In this document: piece by piece, positions 40,639 through 48,827 of the stretch
Layout: each line of letters opens with the position of its first letter
How positions within the stretch are numbered: the first letter of the stretch is position 1
Assembly (NCBI GenBank): GCA_014859895.1
Contig: JACZKS010000102.1
Span: 1 to 53,929, forward strand
Source: Rhodospirillales bacterium
GTDB lineage: Bacteria > Pseudomonadota > Alphaproteobacteria > Rhodospirillales > Shumkoniaceae
Direction: 5' to 3'
DNA: 53,929 bases
Notes under the pieces: generated by a model
Seen by the model: only the letters and a program-made list of their open reading frames with translations
What the model was told of the DNA's origin: nothing
Databases searched by the model: none
Translations under genes and position numbers: made by a program

Positions 40639-42294
40639 TCAGGCGGCGGGTTTTTCCACCTCTCCGGAAACGACCATGTCGCCCGCGTACCGGATGGCCT
40701 CCAGTCGCGTGTTGAAAATGTGTTCGCGCGGCACCGGCTTGAGGATTCCCAAGCCCTCCATCACCTTTCTGCCCTGCGGTTTCAGCCCGGCGAGGAGGAC
40801 GTGCTGATTGCCGGCGTGGGCCCGGTGCAGCAGGTCCTCGACGGCGAAAGCCCCGGAAGTGTCGATCAGCGTCACGTCGGAAAAGTCGACGACGACCACC
40901 TTGTGCCCGTTGCCGAGAGCCAGGCCCTGCATCATCCCCTTGGCGCCGCCGAAACTGACCGGCCCGCTCAGGTGGTAGAGGATGACGTGACCGGCGTGGC
41001 GGGCCAGGATCTTGGCCTCCTCTTCGTGCAGAAGGGCCTCCAGGGAAACGTTGCGGGCATGGGTATGGGCGATCTGGAGATCAGCCATGCGTTTGACGAA
41101 CAGCAGGCTGGCGGCGACCATGCCGACGCCGACCGCCAGGATCAGGTCGACGAAAACGGTCAGCCCGAACACCAGGAACATGATGGCGACGCCCGGCCGC
41201 GGGGCGTAGCGGATATGAGTCATATACCGCCAGTCGATAATGTCGACGCCGACCTTGATCAGGATACCGGCCAGAACCGCGTGCGGGATGGTGCTGGCCA
41301 ACGGCCCTAGCCCCAGGATGATGGCCAGTAGCAGCAGCGCATGAATGATGCCGGACAGCCCGGTCTTGCCGCCCGAGCGGATGTTGACCACCGTGCGCAT
41401 GGTGGCCCCGGCGCCGGGAATGCCGCCGAACAGGCCGGCCGCCATGTTGCCGATGCCCTGGGCGATCAGTTCGCGGTTCGGCTTGTGCAGCGTCCGCGTC
41501 ATGCTGTCGGCGACCAGCGAGGTGAGCAGGGTATCGATCGACCCCAGCAGGGAGAGGACGAGGGCCGAGGACAGCATCTGGGGCAACGCCGCCCACTCGA
41601 GGGTCGGCAGGTGCGGTGTCGGCGCGCCGGTCGGGATATCGCCAAGCACCGGGGCGTCGTTGAGGACCAGCAGCACCAGCACCGAGCCCACGACCAGGGC
41701 CAACAGGGGCGCCGGCAGGATGCGGCTGATCCGCTTCGGCATCAAATAGACCATGGCCACGGTCAGGCCTCCGACCGCCAGGGCGTGCCAGTTGGGATGC
41801 GCATAGAAATCGGGCAGTGCCAGGACCGCCGCCATGATGCCGCCCTGCGGTGCGGCGTGTCCGACCAACGGACCGAGTTGCAGGATGATGATGATGACGC
41901 CAATGCCGCTCATGAAGCCCGAAACCACGGTGAAAGGCACCAGGCTGATCAAGTTGCCCAGCCTGAGGACGCCGAAGAGAATCTGGAAAAGCCCGCCCAT
42001 CATGACGACGGTAAAAGCCAGGGCCGGCTCGTGGGCATACTGGGTGATGACGATGGCCATCACCACCGTCATCGGCCCGGTCGGCCCCGAAACCTGGGTC
42101 GCCGTGCCGCCGAATAGGGATGCGAAGAAGCCGACGAAGATGGCGCCGTATAGCCCAGCCATGGGCCCCGCTCCCGATGCCACGCCGAAGGCGAGCGCAA
42201 GGGGCAGTGCAATGATGGCGGCGGTGACGCCTCCAAACAGATCGCCCCTCAGGTTGTCGAAACGAAGCCCGGAAGCGATACTCGTGATCTGCAT
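40639..42294 (-). CDS. SulP-family anion transporter with STAS domain
   Basis: A 551-residue transporter with about 12-14 helices (residues 15-410) and a C-terminal STAS domain (about 430-545). The N-terminal GGVTAAIIALPLALAFGVASGAGP segment and GIPGAGATMRTVVNIRSGGKTGLSG are SulP signatures. VVVDFSDVTLIDTSGAFAVEDLL is the STAS core. SulP proteins move sulfate, bicarbonate or dicarboxylates; the substrate here is open. The gene is monocistronic and converges on the TolC-like gene. Confidence 0.93.
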   Translation of the reverse strand: MQITSIASGLRFDNLRGDLFGGVTAAIIALPLALAFGVASGAGPMAGLYGAIFVGFFASLFGGTATQVSGPTGPMTVVMAIVITQYAHEPALAFTVVMMGGLFQILFGVLRLGNLISLVPFTVVSGFMSGIGVIIIILQLGPLVGHAAPQGGIMAAVLALPDFYAHPNWHALAVGGLTVAMVYLMPKRISRILPAPLLALVVGSVLVLLVLNDAPVLGDIPTGAPTPHLPTLEWAALPQMLSSALVLSLLGSIDTLLTSLVADSMTRTLHKPNRELIAQGIGNMAAGLFGGIPGAGATMRTVVNIRSGGKTGLSGIIHALLLLAIILGLGPLASTIPHAVLAGILIKVGVDIIDWRYMTHIRYAPRPGVAIMFLVFGLTVFVDLILAVGVGMVAASLLFVKRMADLQIAHTHARNVSLEALLHEEEAKILARHAGHVILYHLSGPVSFGGAKGMMQGLALGNGHKVVVVDFSDVTLIDTSGAFAVEDLLHRAHAGNQHVLLAGLKPQGRKVMEGLGILKPVPREHIFNTRLEAIRYAGDMVVSGEVEKPAA

Positions 42295-42784
42295 GTCTCT
42301 GGATCCATTCGCAGAATGCGTCCGCCGTTCCCTAACGGGAGCGGATGCGAAGATATGAACAGTGGGCGAAACCTAGGAAAGAACAGGTCCGCCCCGTTCC
42401 GTCGGCCTTCATTCGAAAACGAAGGCCTGGCGGCTTTAAGGACGAAGCCCGAGCGCGGGCGGTCCGGTCAAATGCATGTCACGACGCCTTTCGCCTCCAG
42501 GGGCGAACCATGATCGGCGAAGCCGGTCCGGGACCTGTGCGACCTGAGGGGTGGGAACATGGAAGACGCAGGTGCGCCGCCTCGTGCCCGCCGGGGTGAT
42601 GTCCAACGTCCGTCATCCCGACGGCTCGGCGCCCCTGCCTCTCTCGTATCGCCGGCGATCATCCCCGTCCTGGCCGGCGGCACGTCCGATCAGCTAAATC
42701 CGTTGGCCCCGCCAGTCAAGCACGGTTTTCCCGCAGGGACGTGAATTGCACCAAATCCGGCGCCGGAAACGGCCGCGCTTTCGC
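42295..42784. other. Intergenic region between sulP and the universal stress gene
   Basis: About 490 bases upstream of sulP and downstream of usp. Short open frames in it (for example 42468-42683) have no ribosome site or family match. No repeats, RNA gene or clear terminator were found. Confidence 0.5.
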
Positions 42785-43657
42785 CTAATGCCCCATCAGG
42801 ACCGGAATCGTCGCCTCGCCCAGCACCTGTTGCGTCGCATTGCCCATGATCAGCTCGCGGAAGCCGCTGGCGATAAAGGCGCCCATGACCAGAAGATCCG
42901 CCCCGACATCGTCGCACGCCTTCAGCAACGCGGCGCCGCCCAACGGCTTATCCGCCATGTGGGCGAAAATCCGCGTTTCGGCGCGAACACCATGGAGCGA
43001 CAGATAGTCCGCGAGTTCCTGGGCGGCCTCGGCCGGAGTGCGTTCGCTCTCGGCGGTCAGCACGGTGACCTTCTCGGCAGCGGCAAAGAAGTTGGTCGCG
43101 GCGGCCACCGCGCGCGACGCTTCGGCGCTTCCGTTCCAGGCAATGGCGATGTTACGCCCGATGGCCTTCGGCGTATCCGGCGGCGCGATAAGGACCGGCC
43201 GGCCGGTTTCGAACAGCCCGGCCTGCGCGGTCATACTGGTGGCCAGCTTGGGTTTGAATGTCGGCTTGCCGAGCACGATCATGTCGGCCAGCCGGCCGCG
43301 GCGGCGCATCAGCGCGTCGGCGTAGCCGATCATTTCCACCCATGCCGCCGAAAACTCCCCGGCCGGCGGATTGACGGTCACGACCGGCACCTGGTTGCGG
43401 ATGCAGTATTGGTCGAACATACTGCGGGCCAGCCTGGCCCGTTCCGCCACGTCCTTTTCCGATATCGATACCAGTTGATCGGCCATCCGGCCGGTCATGC
43501 CGTCGCCGAAGGCCGGCACCGCATGGAGCGGATCGGCCAGTACATGCAGCACCTCGGCGTGCGCCTTCAAGGTGGCTGCCAACAGCAGACCGGTTTCAAT
43601 CGTGGACCTCGACGATTCTGAACCGCGGACCGCGATCAGGATCTTCTTGATGGGCAT
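42785..43657 (-). CDS. Tandem-domain universal stress protein
   Basis: A 290-residue cytoplasmic protein of two Usp domains (about residues 1-140 and 165-290). The first begins IKKILIAVRGSESSRSTIETG. The second begins NIAIAWNGSAEASRAV and ends with VMGAFIASGFRELIMGNATQQVL, which resembles the ATP-binding loop of the family in shape, though the glycine pattern is not canonical. Such proteins aid survival under stress. It is monocistronic. The start at 43657 (MPIKK) is the usual one. Confidence 0.92.
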   Translation of the reverse strand: MPIKKILIAVRGSESSRSTIETGLLLAATLKAHAEVLHVLADPLHAVPAFGDGMTGRMADQLVSISEKDVAERARLARSMFDQYCIRNQVPVVTVNPPAGEFSAAWVEMIGYADALMRRRGRLADMIVLGKPTFKPKLATSMTAQAGLFETGRPVLIAPPDTPKAIGRNIAIAWNGSAEASRAVAAATNFFAAAEKVTVLTAESERTPAEAAQELADYLSLHGVRAETRIFAHMADKPLGGAALLKACDDVGADLLVMGAFIASGFRELIMGNATQQVLGEATIPVLMGH

Positions 43658-44148
43658 TGTGTGTCCCTTCCGTCGCCTACCCTGTGCCTCGCCGCACGGA
43701 ATTCCCGATCTGGGAAATCCAGCTCCCTCATACAACCCGACGTCATCTTTGCATCGCCCGCTCCCCTTTTTGGTGCGATGCCAGATGGTGCCTCGTTACC
43801 GGGCTGTTTTTCACGATACATCTCGCCAAGTCGTATGTGAACTGCCAATAGCACCGCATCTTTGCTAGCGAGACGATGCCCTCCGCCGACTCCTCGCTAT
43901 TCCCGCAGTCCGATGTTCGTTGATTTCGACCAGGGGTTGACGTAAAACCGAACTGCGGATGTGGGGCCGGCCTCGCCGGCCTGACCGCGTGGAGGAAACG
44001 TCCATTGCTCCAAGAACACCCACGCCTCTCCGTACCTTCCTCCGAAATCATCGCGTCACAGTTTGTGGCCATGGCCCGGCTTGCCACCGCGCCATGCAAT
44101 GCGTGTGGGGAGGACACGTTCTTGGACTAACCTGAGGGGAATATCCGC
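43658..44148. other. Divergent intergenic region between usp and the MFS gene
   Basis: About 490 bases with no recognisable gene. It must carry the promoters of both neighbours. A TTGACG at 43937-43942 lacks a good -10 partner, so I do not call a promoter. Confidence 0.5.
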
Positions 44149-45447
44149 ATGGCGGAAAATAAAACTATGAATCGCTGGCTTGTGGTCCTTGGGGCCATAT
44201 TGATCCAGCTCAGTCTGGGTGCGATTTACGCGTGGTCTGTTTTCACTCCCCCGCTTAAGGCAGCGGGGTGGACTAACCTTGAAACCCAGGTCGTCTTTTC
44301 ACTCGGCTTGGCAAGTTTTGCCGTGGTCATGGTGTGGGCCGGCCGTCGCTTGGCCGACTGGGGTCCTCGCAAGCTGGCCTGCTCCGGCGGCGTCGTGCTG
44401 GGAGTCAGCTACGTCCTGGCCGGTCTGTTCGGCGGCACCCACTTCTGGTCGGTCAATCTGCTGATCGGCCTCCTCGGCGGCGCCGGCATCGGTCTCGGCT
44501 ACGTGGTGCCGATCGCGGTCGGCATGCGGTGGTTTCCCGACAAGAAGGGAATGATCACCGGTCTGGCCGTGGCCGGTTTCGGCTTCGGCGCCATGGCCTG
44601 GGTCAAACTGGCCGGCGAATGGGGCCACCTGCTCGCCAACTATGGCCTGTCGACGACCTTCATCATCTACGGCGTCATCTTCGCCGGGCTGGTCCTGATC
44701 GGAAGCATCTGGATGGTGTTCCCGCCTCTCGGCTGGAAACCCGAGGGCTATACCCCGCCGCAGGCCGCGGCCGGAATGACCAACGGCGCCACGGCATTCA
44801 CCAGCCGCCAGATGTTGGGGACGCCACAGTTCTACCTGATCTTCCTGACCTACACCATCAGCGCCGGAGCCGGCCTTATGTCGATCGGTCTGATGAAGCT
44901 CTATCCGATGGAGGCCTTGCAGGCCACCGGCATCAGCCAGGCCGAGGCCAGTGCCATCGCCGGCACCGCCATGGCCGTCTTCTTCAGCCTGGCCAACGGC
45001 GTCGGACGCATTCTATGGGGCACCTTCAGCGACTGGCTGGGCCGTCGGCGTTCCATCCTGATCATGGCGGGAACCCAGGGACTGATCCTGCTGGCCTTCC
45101 CCTTCATGGCGGGTCAGGAATACCTGCTCTATCTCGGCGCCATGTTGATCGGCTTCAACTTCGGGGGCAACTTCGCGCTTTTCCCGACGATGACCGCGGA
45201 TACCTTCGGCACCGAAACGGTCGGCCAGAACTATCCTTACGTCTTTCTGGCTTACGGCGTGGGCGGCATCGTCGGTCCGATCCTCGGCGGCATGCTGGGC
45301 GACATGGGCAACTTCCCGGTCGCCTTTACCATTACCGGCGCCGCCTGCATCGTGGCGGCGGCGATGATCTACAAGGTCAGTCCGATGAAAGCCCCACAAT
45401 CGAATCCATCGGTCGACGGATTGGGGATCGCCGGAAGGGCCTCTTAG
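44149..45447 (+). CDS. OxlT-like MFS transporter (oxalate/formate antiporter family)
   Basis: A 432-residue carrier with 12 predicted helices. The opening NRWLVVLGAILIQLSLGAIYAWSVF and GGAGIGLGYVVPIAVGMRWFPDKKG are hallmarks of the OFA branch. A second RxG-type loop is DWLGRRRSILI. OFA members exchange or import monocarboxylates and dicarboxylates. The substrate is unknown. The ATG follows a GAGGGGAA ribosome site. The gene is monocistronic with a hairpin downstream. Confidence 0.9.
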   Translation: MAENKTMNRWLVVLGAILIQLSLGAIYAWSVFTPPLKAAGWTNLETQVVFSLGLASFAVVMVWAGRRLADWGPRKLACSGGVVLGVSYVLAGLFGGTHFWSVNLLIGLLGGAGIGLGYVVPIAVGMRWFPDKKGMITGLAVAGFGFGAMAWVKLAGEWGHLLANYGLSTTFIIYGVIFAGLVLIGSIWMVFPPLGWKPEGYTPPQAAAGMTNGATAFTSRQMLGTPQFYLIFLTYTISAGAGLMSIGLMKLYPMEALQATGISQAEASAIAGTAMAVFFSLANGVGRILWGTFSDWLGRRRSILIMAGTQGLILLAFPFMAGQEYLLYLGAMLIGFNFGGNFALFPTMTADTFGTETVGQNYPYVFLAYGVGGIVGPILGGMLGDMGNFPVAFTITGAACIVAAAMIYKVSPMKAPQSNPSVDGLGIAGRAS

Positions 45448-45495
45448 GCCACCGGCGTGGCAGATCCCCGACCGAGGCAACGGTCGACGGACGGC

Positions 45496-45530
45496 AGGAA
45501 GGGCTCCCCAGGCGGGAGCCCTTCCTATTT
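45496..45530 (+). terminator. Terminator of the MFS gene
   Basis: AGGAAGGGCTCCC (45496-45508) and GGGAGCCCTTCCT (45514-45526) form a perfect 13-bp stem with a 5-base loop, followed by ATTT. It directly adjoins the GGGGACACC palindrome. Confidence 0.8.
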
Positions 45531-45570
45531 CGGGGACACCATACTTAATTTACATGGTGTCCCCGAAATA
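45526..45570. repeat. GGGGACACCATA palindrome, copy 1
   Basis: TATTTCGGGGACACCAT (45526-45542) and its exact reverse complement (45554-45570) flank an 11-base AT-rich centre ACTTAATTTAC. It lies between convergent genes, 12 bases past the dctM stop, so it could also end that transcript. The same core recurs at 48769 and 53769. Confidence 0.85.
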
Positions 45571-45581
45571 GGCGGGTCCGG

Positions 45582-46877
45582 TCAGCCCATGACAAGGCGG
45601 GGCAGGAAGAGGGCGATCTCGGGCCAATAGTAGAGTGCCGCAATCATCAGGAACTGGATGATCAGGAACGGCATCGTGCCGATGATCACGTCGTGGATCG
45701 GTTCCTTGGTGACGCCTTGCAGAACGAAGAGATTAAGGCCGACCGGCGGGGTCAGCAGCCCCACCTCGATGAGGATGCAGATCACCACCCCCATCCACAC
45801 CGGATCCATGTTGGCAACCGCCATCACCGGCACGATGAACGGGATGGTCAGGACCATCATGGCGATCCCCTCGATGAACATGCCGAGCAGCAGATAGATC
45901 GCCGCTACCGCCAGGAAGATATGGGCGAAGGTCAGGTCGTGGGTGTCGACCCAAGCGACGACGGCGGACGGCACCCGGAAATAGATCAGCGTCATCGACA
46001 GGATCTTGGCGGTGAAGATGATGAACAGGATCATGCTGGTCTGGCGCACCGTCGCCAGGCCGGCCCGCCAGACCATGGCTAGGCTGAAGCGGCCCGAACC
46101 CATCGAGAACAGCAGCGCCAGGCTCGCCCCCAGGGCCGCCACCTCGGTCGGGCTGGCGACGCCGGCATAGATGCCGCCGAGCACCACGACGACCAGCACG
46201 GCCATTTCCCATAACCCGGCCAGGGCGCGCAGCCGGTCGATCATGCTGGAACGGTCGACCCGCGGGGCGAGACCGCGGTTGAGCAGGCAGCGCACGCCGA
46301 TGTAAAGCGAGAAGAGCGCGGCCAGCCCGAGCCCCGGAAACAGGCCGGCAAGGAACAGCTTGCCGACAGATACGTCGGCCAGGCTGCCGTAGATGATGAA
46401 GATGATGCTGGGCGGAATGAGGATGCCCAGCGTGCCGCCGGCAGCGATCGAGCCCAGCGCGATCGGCGTGTTGTAGCCGCGCTTCGAGATCTCCGGATAG
46501 CCGACCGAGCCGATGGTCGCGGCCGAGGCGACGGACGAGCCGGAACAGGCGGCGAAGATGGTGCAGGCGAAGATGTTGGCCTGCAACAGGCCGCCCGGCA
46601 AGCCGGTCACCACGGTGGCCGCCCGCAAGTAGACCTTGCTCATGATGCCGGACTGGAACAGCAGTTCGCCCATGAAGATGAACATCGGGATGGCGAGCAG
46701 CACGAAGTTGGTGTTCTGCTCCCAGACGATCTTGCCGACGATGTCGAGCGTCCGCTCGAGGCCGAGAACCTGGCCCAGCCCAAACACCCCGGACAGCCCC
46801 AGCCCCACCCCGACCCACACGCCGGCCGCCAGCAGCAGGACAGCCATCGCCAGGGTCAGGACGATCGGTCCCAGCAT
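45582..46877 (-). CDS. dctM: TRAP transporter large permease DctM (second system)
   Basis: A 431-residue protein with about 12 helices. It contains IFAACSGSSVASAATIGSVGYPE, GGTLGILIPPSI and LLTPPVGLNLFVLQGV, the three family hallmarks. It is the last gene of the operon dctP-dctQ-dctM at 45582-48457 and differs clearly in sequence from the first system at 36013, so the two are not a recent duplication. The associated catabolic genes upstream suggest an organic-acid substrate. Confidence 0.95.
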   Translation of the reverse strand: MLGPIVLTLAMAVLLLAAGVWVGVGLGLSGVFGLGQVLGLERTLDIVGKIVWEQNTNFVLLAIPMFIFMGELLFQSGIMSKVYLRAATVVTGLPGGLLQANIFACTIFAACSGSSVASAATIGSVGYPEISKRGYNTPIALGSIAAGGTLGILIPPSIIFIIYGSLADVSVGKLFLAGLFPGLGLAALFSLYIGVRCLLNRGLAPRVDRSSMIDRLRALAGLWEMAVLVVVVLGGIYAGVASPTEVAALGASLALLFSMGSGRFSLAMVWRAGLATVRQTSMILFIIFTAKILSMTLIYFRVPSAVVAWVDTHDLTFAHIFLAVAAIYLLLGMFIEGIAMMVLTIPFIVPVMAVANMDPVWMGVVICILIEVGLLTPPVGLNLFVLQGVTKEPIHDVIIGTMPFLIIQFLMIAALYYWPEIALFLPRLVMG

Positions 46878-46884
46878 GGCGGCT

Positions 46885-47427
46885 TTATCCGCGCCTGCCG
46901 GGGTCGCCCGGCTGGCCGCTCAGCAGTTCGTGGAAGCGGGCGGCGAAGCCGGCCACCGCGGCCAGACAGAAGGCGGCGGCTCCGATCAGCACGGGAACCA
47001 TGGGAATCCACAGCGGCACCATGATCGGCGAGTCGCTGACCGTCTGACGGATCCAGAAGTTGTCGAAGCGCAGCCAGCAGCCCATCAGCAGCACGACCGA
47101 GAAGACGATGGCGATGGCATGGGCAACGACGTCGAGGACGAGGCGCGCCCGCTCGGACAGCAGGTTGGTGAAGACGTCGATGCGGATGTGATCGCCGAGC
47201 CGCATGTTCTGGGCGAGCCCGAAGAAGACGACGGCGATGGTCAGGAAAGAGGCCACTTCGCCGGCCCACACCGTCGGCCGGTTGAGGAAATAGCGCAGGA
47301 TGACGTCGAAGGTGACGACGCCCATCATCGCCACCAGGGCCAAGACCCCTGCACCGGCGAGCCCGTAGGCTGCCGGTGCAGTGATCCTGTCCAGGAGAGT
47401 CCGCAGGGCGGAAAGGACGGGCATCAC
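46885..47427 (-). CDS. dctQ: TRAP transporter small permease DctQ (second system)
   Basis: A 180-residue, four-helix protein. WAGEVASFLTIAVVFFGLAQ and GDHIRIDVF match the DctQ motif. LWIPMVPVLIGA is in the last helix. It begins 13 bases after the dctP stop and ends 7 bases before dctM, so the three genes are one operon. An alternative Met one codon later (47424) is possible. Confidence 0.92.
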   Translation of the reverse strand: MMPVLSALRTLLDRITAPAAYGLAGAGVLALVAMMGVVTFDVILRYFLNRPTVWAGEVASFLTIAVVFFGLAQNMRLGDHIRIDVFTNLLSERARLVLDVVAHAIAIVFSVVLLMGCWLRFDNFWIRQTVSDSPIMVPLWIPMVPVLIGAAAFCLAAVAGFAARFHELLSGQPGDPGRRG

Positions 47428-47440
47428 CCCGTCTCCATCC

Positions 47441-48457
47441 CTACTTCTTGGCCGCGTTGTACTCGGCGATCATCTTCTTGGCGACGTCGTAGAGCTTGCG
47501 CTGCTCGGCATCAAGCTGCCCCTGCCACTTCTCGACGATCTGGTCGGCGGCCTTCTGCATGGTGGCGCGGTCCTCGGCGGCCAGCGGCACGACCTCCATC
47601 CCCTTTTCCTTCAGCCAGGTGCGGCCGTTGACGTAGCCGTCCTCGGTGCCCTTGCGCAGGTCCATGGAATAGGTGGCCAGTTCGGCCATCACCGTCTTGC
47701 GGTCGGCCTCGGAGAGCTTGTCCATCGCCTCCTGGTTCACCATCACGTAGAAGGTGAAGCCGCCGCTGCCGACGTCGTAGATGTACTTCGTGACCTCGTA
47801 GCCCTTGTTGTAGAAGTGGGGAGCGTCGGCCACCCAGTTGCCGTCGATCACCCCCTGCTGAAGGGCGGTGTAGATTTCCGAGGGCATGATGGTGGCGGGC
47901 ACCATGCCGATGGCCCGCGTGAACTCGGTTTCCGAGGGCCCGGCGGTGCGGATCTTCCGCCCCGTCAGATCGGCCAGGGACTTGAAGGCGTTCTTGGCGT
48001 AGACCATTCGGGGCTCGGCCTGATGCATATCGGCGACGTAAACGCCGAAACGCGCCTTCAGCAGTTCCCGGTACAACGGGACGAGCGTGTCCCACAGCTT
48101 GTTCCGGAAGGCGTAGTCGTTCGGGACAAAGAAGGGGAGGTCCAATAGCTCGAGGACCCGCTCTTCACCCGCGGTATGCAGACCGCCGACCCGGTACATC
48201 TGGGTCAGGTTCTTGGAAACCGCGTCGAGCGCATCCCTGCCCTTGTACAGGCTTTCAACGGGATAGACGGTGATTTTGACCCGCCCCGACGTCGCCTTGT
48301 CGACGCTTTCCGCGAACTTGCGGGCCGCCGTCGGCCCCCAGTGGGCCGGGGAATCGACGTCGCCCAACGTCCAGTTGTGGGTTTCCTGGGCTGGGGCGGG
48401 TGATGCCGCGAAAACAACCGAAGAGAGAATCAGGGCAGATACGTGAAGCCATTTCAT
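47441..48457 (-). CDS. dctP: TRAP transporter substrate-binding protein DctP (second system)
   Basis: A 338-residue periplasmic protein with a signal peptide (cleavage near PAPA-QETHN, about residue 23). KIRTAGPSETEFTRAIGMVPATI carries the conserved arginine region and ALQQGVIDGNWV is the DctP ligand-loop motif. The ligand is unknown; the neighbouring dehydrogenases and racemase-type enzyme point to a hydroxy or sugar acid. CAGGGAG upstream of the ATG is the ribosome site. A strong promoter and an operator precede it. Confidence 0.93.
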   Translation of the reverse strand: MKWLHVSALILSSVVFAASPAPAQETHNWTLGDVDSPAHWGPTAARKFAESVDKATSGRVKITVYPVESLYKGRDALDAVSKNLTQMYRVGGLHTAGEERVLELLDLPFFVPNDYAFRNKLWDTLVPLYRELLKARFGVYVADMHQAEPRMVYAKNAFKSLADLTGRKIRTAGPSETEFTRAIGMVPATIMPSEIYTALQQGVIDGNWVADAPHFYNKGYEVTKYIYDVGSGGFTFYVMVNQEAMDKLSEADRKTVMAELATYSMDLRKGTEDGYVNGRTWLKEKGMEVVPLAAEDRATMQKAADQIVEKWQGQLDAEQRKLYDVAKKMIAEYNAAKK

Positions 48458-48506
48458 GACAAATCTCCCTGTTATCCTGGCTTGAGTGGGGTTTCACCTC
48501 TCTTCC

Positions 48507-48534
48507 TTGATACGGCGTGTGACTTCAATGTCAA
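48507..48534 (-). promoter_or_regulatory. Promoter of the second TRAP operon
   Basis: On the minus strand TTGACA (48529-48534), 16 bases, then TATCAA (48507-48512). The start of transcription would be near 48500, leaving a leader of about 43 bases. Confidence 0.6.
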
Positions 48535-48540
48535 GGCAAT

Positions 48541-48563
48541 CGACAACAATTTTGTTGACAATT
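48541..48563. promoter_or_regulatory. Putative operator 1 (GntR-like palindrome) upstream of the TRAP operon
   Basis: The core TTGT-TG-ACAA (48552-48561) is a perfect inverted repeat. An overlapping inverted repeat CAACAA-TT-TTGTTG is also present. It shares TTGTTGACAATT with the site at 51173. It lies 7 bases upstream of the -35. The repeat style resembles FCD/GntR-family sites. Confidence 0.5.
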
Positions 48564-48768
48564 CAGTCACTTGGATAGGAACTTTTGGATAATTATGAGT
48601 TTTATCAGCAGGTTGGGCAGGGATGCGCGCCCGATCCGGCCGGGGTGGCGAAGAGAGGCGCCGCCCCCTCGGCGGACCTTGACGATGAGTCGGGCGGCCC
48701 ATCGGCGAAAGGCCAGGAACCGAGGGAACAATGGTCCATCACGCGTATTACGCGCAGAACTCGAACGC

Positions 48769-48826
48769 AGTTTTGGGGACACCATATTTAATTCACGGAT
48801 GAATTAAATATGGTGTCCCCAAAACT
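48769..48826. repeat. GGGGACACCATA palindrome, copy 2
   Basis: A perfect 27-bp inverted repeat (48769-48795 and 48800-48826) around a 4-base centre CGGA. Each arm contains TTTTGGGGACACCATATTTA. It ends one base before the stop codon of the racemase-type gene and so sits where a terminator would. Confidence 0.9.
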
Positions 48827-48827
48827 A

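Larger units (their letters stand above)
48458..48827. other. Intergenic region with the TRAP promoter, operator and palindrome copy 2
   Basis: It holds the promoter (48507-48534), operator (48541-48563) and palindrome (48769-48826). A short plus frame at 48585-48791 (TTG start) has no match or ribosome site. I see no gene here. Confidence 0.6.

Noticed and set aside
48585-48791. A 68-codon frame starting TTG between the TRAP promoter and palindrome copy 2.
   Set aside because: No ribosome site, runs into the repeat and matches nothing known.
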